40,018 nt of DNA from Flavobacteriales bacterium. GTDB taxonomy: Bacteria > Bacteroidota > Bacteroidia > Flavobacteriales_D > Crocinitomicaceae. The stretch covers positions 1-40,018 of the forward strand of contig VEQH01000038.1 of the NCBI GenBank assembly GCA_018883325.1. The letters run 5' to 3'. The notes under the pieces were generated by a model. It worked only from the letters and a program-made list of their open reading frames with translations. It made no database searches and was not told the origin of the DNA. A program made the position numbers and the translations under genes. Positions 36,013-40,018 of the stretch are shown piece by piece. Positions within the stretch are counted from its first letter, which is position 1, and every line of letters begins with the position of its first letter.

Positions 36013-36052
36013 GCTAATTTTATATTGTATAACTTTCAAGAATTAGCCCCTT
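36013..36052 (+). promoter_or_regulatory. Putative riboswitch expression platform
   Basis: GCTAATT (36013-36019) and AATTAGC (36041-36047) can form a hairpin with a 21-base loop. The following GCCCCTT (36046-36052) is complementary to AAGGGGT (35937-35943) of the aptamer, which includes the P2 strand, with one G-U pair. The two pairings share bases 36046-36047, so they compete. The T-run at 36065-36072 is too far from the stem for an ordinary terminator, so control of translation at 36077 is as likely. Confidence 0.45.
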
Positions 36053-36076
36053 GTTCTTGTTTAATTTTTTTTAAAA

Positions 36077-38539
36077 ATGAAAACAAGACTTTTTTTAATC
36101 GGCGTTTTTTATGCTTTATGTTTTAATTTATTCGGACAAAGCAATCTGTTCGGAACTGTCATTGACCAAAAGGGTATTGCTATTCCTGGTGTGAATGTTT
36201 CGATTGAAGGTGCAAGTTTTTGGACCAATACCGATTTGAATGGGAACTTTTATTTCTCAAATATTCAAATGAAGGTTCTTACACTTGTTTTTGAATCTCC
36301 AGGATTGTCACTAACAAAAAAAGAAGTGAAACCTTCTGAATTCAATAGCCAAATTCGAGTAACACTTTATTCCAACACTAAAAATTTAGAAGAAGTTCAA
36401 GTGGTTTCAACGCGAACATCAGAAATGTCTACATCAGCTGTAACTTATAAAAAAACAAACCCAATAGAAAAAAGTAATTTCGGTCAAGATATTCCGACTT
36501 TACTGGAAGCAAGTCCTTCGGTGGTTACAACTTCCGATGCTGGTGCTGGAGTTGGATATTCTAGTATAAGAATTAGAGGAGTGGACGCTTCTAGAATAAA
36601 TGTTACTATAAATGGAATTCCAGTCAATGACCCTGAGTCTCACGATGTTTATTGGGTAAATATGCCTGACTTAGCTTCTTCTATTGAAAATCTTCAAGTT
36701 CAAAGAGGAGTGGGCTCTTCCACAAATGGGGCAGCAGCTTTTGGGGCAAGTATAAATATTAAATCACAAGATATTTCAACAAGTCCATTTGCAGTATTAG
36801 ATAATTCTTATGGGTCTTTCAATACGTTGAAAACCACAATTAAAGCAGGTACAGGCTTATTAAACAATAAATTTTCCTTAGAAACTCGTCTTTCTCGAAT
36901 TAGTTCAGATGGATATATTGACAGAGCAAAGGCAGATTTAAGATCTTATTATTTAGCAGCATCTTACGTTGGAAAAAAATCAGTTTTAAAAGCAATCACT
37001 TTCAGTGGTAAAGAAGTCACGTATCAAGCTTGGTATGGGACGCCTGAAAGTAGAGTAAATGGGGATGTTGCTGCTATGAATGCGTATGCAGATCGAAATG
37101 GTTTAAGTGATTCAGATAGAGAAAACTTATTGAATTCTGGCAGAACATATAATTTTTACACGTATGACAATGAAGTCGATAACTACCAACAAGATAACTA
37201 TCAGCTACATTTTACACATTCATTTAAGCCGAATTTAATTATGAATGTGGCTGGACACTATACGTATGGTCGTGGCTACTTTGAACAATATCGTAAAGAT
37301 GATGCTCTTGCAGATTATGGATACAATCCTGTAATTATTGGAGGAGATACGATTTTAAATACAGATTTAATCAGACGTCGTTGGTTGGATAATGACTTTG
37401 TTGGTGGTATTTATTCTTTGCAATATAATGTTTCTAATTGGAAATTATTAATTGGAGGTGCCGCAAACACGTATTTAGGAAGACATTTTGGAGAAGTAGT
37501 CTGGGCGAGAAATGCAGCCGATGGTGAAATTCGAGATAGATATTACGATAACGATGCACAAAAAACGGAATTTAGCAATTATTTCAAAGGTTCTTATAGG
37601 ATAAATAGATTCACTTTTTCAACTGATTTACAATACAGATTTGTTAATTATTCGTTTCTTGGAATTGATGATGTTAGTGGGCAATTGGTTGATATTGAGC
37701 AAAATGTACAATTTAATTTTTTCAACCCTAAGGTTTCGGCACTTTATTCGATTAATTCCAAACAATATCTTTTTGCTTCTTATGGTCTTGCAAATCGCGA
37801 GCCTGTTAGGAAGGATTTTAGAGAGAGTACACCAACAAATCGACCGAAAGCTGAAAATATGCGTGATTTAGAATTTGGGTATTTTTATGCAACTTCGAAG
37901 TTTGGTTTTAGTTCTAATTTCTATTGGATGGACTACACCAATCAATTGATTTTGACTGGTCAAATAAACGATGTTGGTGGCTATACTAGAACAAATGTCA
38001 AAGACAGTTACCGAGCTGGAATTGAATTTGCTAGCCATTATAAAATCATTCCTTCTTTACGTTTAAATGGTTCAATTACAATCAGTCAAAATAAAATAAA
38101 AGAATTCAATGAATATGTTGACGAGTATTTGGATGACGCACCATTTTATCAGCAACAACTTATATTGCATAAAAATACAGACTTGGCTTTTTCTCCAAAT
38201 TTGATTGCAAATGCTGGCTTTTCGTTTATGCCAATTAAAAAATTCACCATTGATTGGATGACAAAATATGTTGGACGTCAATTTTTAGACAATACATCGA
38301 ATCAAAGTAGAAGCATTAATCCCTTCACTTTTTCAAATGTTACCTTGTCCTACACGATTGAAAATAAGTTTTTTAAAGAGATTACTTTTGGCTTTTTAGT
38401 TAATAATTTATTCAATTCGATGTATTCTAACAACGGTTATACGTTCTCTTACATTTATGGAGGACAAACAACCACAGAAAATTTCTACTACCCGCAAGCA
38501 GGAACAAATTTCTTAGGTCGTATTTTACTGAAATTGTAA
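36077..38539 (+). CDS. TonB-dependent outer-membrane receptor under TPP riboswitch control (probable thiamin-related uptake)
   Basis: 820 residues. Signal peptide 1-21 (ending NLFGQ); carboxypeptidase-regulatory-like domain about 23-105 (LFGTVIDQKGIAIPGVNVSI); a TonB-box-like LEEVQVVSTR near 108; plug domain about 130-235 with IPTLLEASPSVVTTSDAGAG, SIRIRGVDASRINVTINGIP and GSSTNGAAAFGASINI; then a 22-strand-type barrel ending in TNFLGRILLKL. Such receptors take up large or scarce nutrients across the outer membrane with energy from TonB-ExbB-ExbD. The upstream riboswitch is the main reason to propose thiamin, a thiamin phosphate or a precursor as substrate; the protein sequence itself does not show specificity. 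The fusion gene downstream begins 77 bases later and may share the transcript. Confidence 0.92.
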   Translation: MKTRLFLIGVFYALCFNLFGQSNLFGTVIDQKGIAIPGVNVSIEGASFWTNTDLNGNFYFSNIQMKVLTLVFESPGLSLTKKEVKPSEFNSQIRVTLYSNTKNLEEVQVVSTRTSEMSTSAVTYKKTNPIEKSNFGQDIPTLLEASPSVVTTSDAGAGVGYSSIRIRGVDASRINVTINGIPVNDPESHDVYWVNMPDLASSIENLQVQRGVGSSTNGAAAFGASINIKSQDISTSPFAVLDNSYGSFNTLKTTIKAGTGLLNNKFSLETRLSRISSDGYIDRAKADLRSYYLAASYVGKKSVLKAITFSGKEVTYQAWYGTPESRVNGDVAAMNAYADRNGLSDSDRENLLNSGRTYNFYTYDNEVDNYQQDNYQLHFTHSFKPNLIMNVAGHYTYGRGYFEQYRKDDALADYGYNPVIIGGDTILNTDLIRRRWLDNDFVGGIYSLQYNVSNWKLLIGGAANTYLGRHFGEVVWARNAADGEIRDRYYDNDAQKTEFSNYFKGSYRINRFTFSTDLQYRFVNYSFLGIDDVSGQLVDIEQNVQFNFFNPKVSALYSINSKQYLFASYGLANREPVRKDFRESTPTNRPKAENMRDLEFGYFYATSKFGFSSNFYWMDYTNQLILTGQINDVGGYTRTNVKDSYRAGIEFASHYKIIPSLRLNGSITISQNKIKEFNEYVDEYLDDAPFYQQQLILHKNTDLAFSPNLIANAGFSFMPIKKFTIDWMTKYVGRQFLDNTSNQSRSINPFTFSNVTLSYTIENKFFKEITFGFLVNNLFNSMYSNNGYTFSYIYGGQTTTENFYYPQAGTNFLGRILLKL

Positions 38540-38543
38540 TTTT

Positions 38544-38572
38544 TTTGAGTTGATTTTAGTGCAAGACTCAAA
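38544..38572 (+). terminator. Weak hairpin after the receptor gene
   Basis: TTTGAGT (38544-38550) pairs with ACTCAAA (38566-38572) around a 15-base loop, five bases past the stop codon. The T-run lies before rather than directly after the stem, so termination would be leaky at best and read-through into the next gene is possible. Confidence 0.3.
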
Positions 38573-38616
38573 CTAGCTAGATTTTTGTTTTAACTTTAAA
38601 AAATAAATTGTCCCCT

Positions 38617-39726
38617 ATGAAGTTGAATCTGTTATTTCTTTTGGCATTGAGTCCTGCCATTTTGTTTTCTCAAGTAAATGAAAACACTGAAAAGGTAACT
38701 GTTGTCGCGGTTTCCTCCGAAGCAAATGAAGAACTTCCAGACATTGAAGCAGAATTTCCAGGTGGGATTGATGCGATGATGAATTATATGACAGAGAACA
38801 TAAGGTATCCTCAATCCTCAATCGAAAACAACGAACAAGGAAGGGTTTTTCTTTCTTTTACCGTTGAAGTAGACGGTTCAATTTCTAATGTCAAAGTTGA
38901 AAAAGGAATCAGCGACAGTTTAAATTTCGAAGCAATTAGAGTTGTAAAATCAATGCCGAAATGGAAACCAGCTATTTTGGCTGATAAACCAGTTAAATCG
39001 ACAGTAAGAATACCGATAAATTTTAAACTTACTGATGGCGAAGAATTGGAGGAAGTTGAAGAAGAAGAGGAAGAGGAAGAACGCAAACTATTCGATGGTC
39101 ATTGGGCTGGTTTTGATTTAGGAGCTTTGGTATTAATGAGTGACATTTTTAAATCGGATTTTGCGTCAAACGATTATTGGAAAAACAACGTAGTTCGATC
39201 TGCTGTTTTTAACTTTAACTTCTTTGATTATAAGTTTCCAATTTTTAAGCAATACTTGGGCTTAACAACTGGTTTGGGTTGGAATATAACAACTATTGGT
39301 TTGAATAAAAATTACGATATTGTTCACACTGCTGACACTATTTTTGCGATAAGTAATTCCACACAATCGTATCGAGCAAATTCACTTAATGTTCAATATT
39401 TAACAGTTCCTCTTTTGTTGGAATTTGCCACAAAAAAGGAGCAAAAGAAAAGTTTTTATTTTTCGGCAGGAGTAATTGGTGGTGTTCGAATTTTTTCAAA
39501 TACGAGACAAACAGGGAAATATGCGAATGGTGATCGTTTTGATTTAAATGTAAGATCAAAGTATAATTTAGCTCCATTCACATTGGAAGCAACTGTGAGA
39601 ACTGGTTTCGGACCAATTGGGTTATTCGCGACTTATAATCTAAATACACTTTTTAAAGACGGAAAAACGGTTGCGGTTTATCCTTTTAGAACGGGAATCA
39701 CATTAAACGTGGATTACGGAAAATAG
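38617..39726 (+). CDS. TonB C-terminal domain fused to a PorT-like outer-membrane beta-barrel
   Basis: 369 residues from the ATG at 38617; a TTG three codons earlier is less likely because MKLNLLFLLALSPAILFSQ is a complete signal peptide. Residues about 44-137 form a TonB C-terminal domain: EAEFPGGIDAMMNYMTENIRYP, GRVFLSFTVEVDGSI and MPKWKPAILADKPVKS are its landmarks. An acidic linker (about 142-155, including eight Glu in a row) and a basic RK lead to GHWAGFDLGALVLMS and a barrel of alternating strands ending in GITLNVDYGK, like outer-membrane beta-barrel family OMP_b-brl_2/PorT. There is no inner-membrane anchor, so this is not an ordinary TonB: the TonB-like domain would hang in the periplasm from the outer membrane. 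It lies directly downstream of the TPP-controlled receptor. Function unknown. Confidence 0.82.
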   Translation: MKLNLLFLLALSPAILFSQVNENTEKVTVVAVSSEANEELPDIEAEFPGGIDAMMNYMTENIRYPQSSIENNEQGRVFLSFTVEVDGSISNVKVEKGISDSLNFEAIRVVKSMPKWKPAILADKPVKSTVRIPINFKLTDGEELEEVEEEEEEEERKLFDGHWAGFDLGALVLMSDIFKSDFASNDYWKNNVVRSAVFNFNFFDYKFPIFKQYLGLTTGLGWNITTIGLNKNYDIVHTADTIFAISNSTQSYRANSLNVQYLTVPLLLEFATKKEQKKSFYFSAGVIGGVRIFSNTRQTGKYANGDRFDLNVRSKYNLAPFTLEATVRTGFGPIGLFATYNLNTLFKDGKTVAVYPFRTGITLNVDYGK

Positions 39727-39770
39727 GATTAAAATGAAAATGACTTAGTTTTGAAATAAAGCCTAGTTTT

Positions 39771-39965
39771 TTAGAAAGTAAAACCGAAACTAATACCTGG
39801 CCATAGAATTAGGTTTTGGTATTTGTCCAAATACTTTATTGAAGTGTATTTTCTATCAACGTTAAGTCTGGTAACATTGTCAATATTTATAAACCTGAGT
39901 TCGATTATTAAAATTGGATTCAGACCGCTCAGAAACAATGAGTTACGAACAATACTTTTGAAGGT
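39771..39965 (-). pseudogene. Probable 3' remnant or partial end of an outer-membrane protein gene
   Basis: Read on the minus strand the frame closes with WPGISFGFTF and a TAA at 39771-39773, a typical last strand of an outer-membrane barrel, preceded by a plausible strand with SGLNPILIIELRF. The same frame is interrupted by TAA at 39966-39968, with coding-like sequence continuing beyond it to the window edge. It may be a decayed gene, a sequencing error, or a chance frame. Nothing else is seen in 39727-40018 except a 7-bp inverted repeat, TTTATCG (39965-39971) and CGATAAA (39979-39985). Confidence 0.3.
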
Positions 39966-40018
39966 TTATCGGGATAAATCGATAAAGTGTTGTGAAGTAA
40001 ATCGTTGTTTATCAGCGG

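Noticed and set aside
38608..38616. TTG start for the TonB/barrel fusion
   Set aside because: The ATG three codons later begins a complete signal peptide, so the earlier codon adds nothing.

Overview
The window comes from an AT-rich member of the Bacteroidota, most likely Flavobacteriales. The evidence is two giant secreted proteins ending in type IX secretion system (T9SS) sorting domains (one type B, one type A), a TonB-dependent receptor with an N-terminal carboxypeptidase-regulatory-like domain behind a TPP riboswitch, the absence of clear Shine-Dalgarno sequences, and repeated matches to the Bacteroidota -7 promoter element TAnnTTTG. A Fluviicola/Crocinitomicaceae-like host is a guess from protein style only.

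Layout. 1-8807 (+) is the 3' part of a giant repeat-rich surface protein; its start lies outside the window. 8808-9141 is a convergent gap with a MITE/REP-like inverted repeat and a second hairpin. 9142-11344 (-) is dnaN-rlmN. 11482-12009 (+) is a secreted CAP-domain protein, overlapping tail-to-tail with a small unknown gene (12003-12359, -). 12412-13002 (+) is a small phosphoglycosyl transferase. 13104-18842 (-) is a tight six-gene run, probably one operon: Glu/Leu dehydrogenase, NhaD Na+/H+ antiporter, ExbB, ExbD, TonB-like protein, FolC. anmK (-) and an acyl-CoA dehydrogenase (+) diverge from a 48-bp gap that holds a perfect 17-bp palindrome made of two back-to-back -7 elements. 21428-34936 (+) is a second giant surface protein (4502 aa). 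A ZIP metal transporter, the TPP riboswitch with its TonB-dependent receptor, and an unusual TonB-C-domain/outer-membrane-barrel fusion protein follow. The last 290 bases hold only a probable 3' remnant of a minus-strand outer-membrane protein gene.

How the parts relate. The ExbB/ExbD/TonB-like proteins could energise outer-membrane uptake such as the riboswitch-controlled receptor, which probably imports thiamin or a thiamin precursor or phosphate. The barrel fusion directly downstream of that receptor may belong to the same outer-membrane function. The giant proteins are exported by a T9SS not encoded here and are probably adhesins or surface-layer filaments. Most other genes are housekeeping.

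Main points for a second look: the TonB-C-domain/beta-barrel fusion; the palindromic divergent promoter; an in-frame REP-like insertion in the dehydrogenase gene; a possible anti-P2 expression platform of the riboswitch; a ~200-residue unrecognised module present twice in the second giant protein; and mosaic base composition and a double hydrophobic N-terminus in that protein. I found no complete novel defence or mobile system, CRISPR array, tRNA or rRNA.
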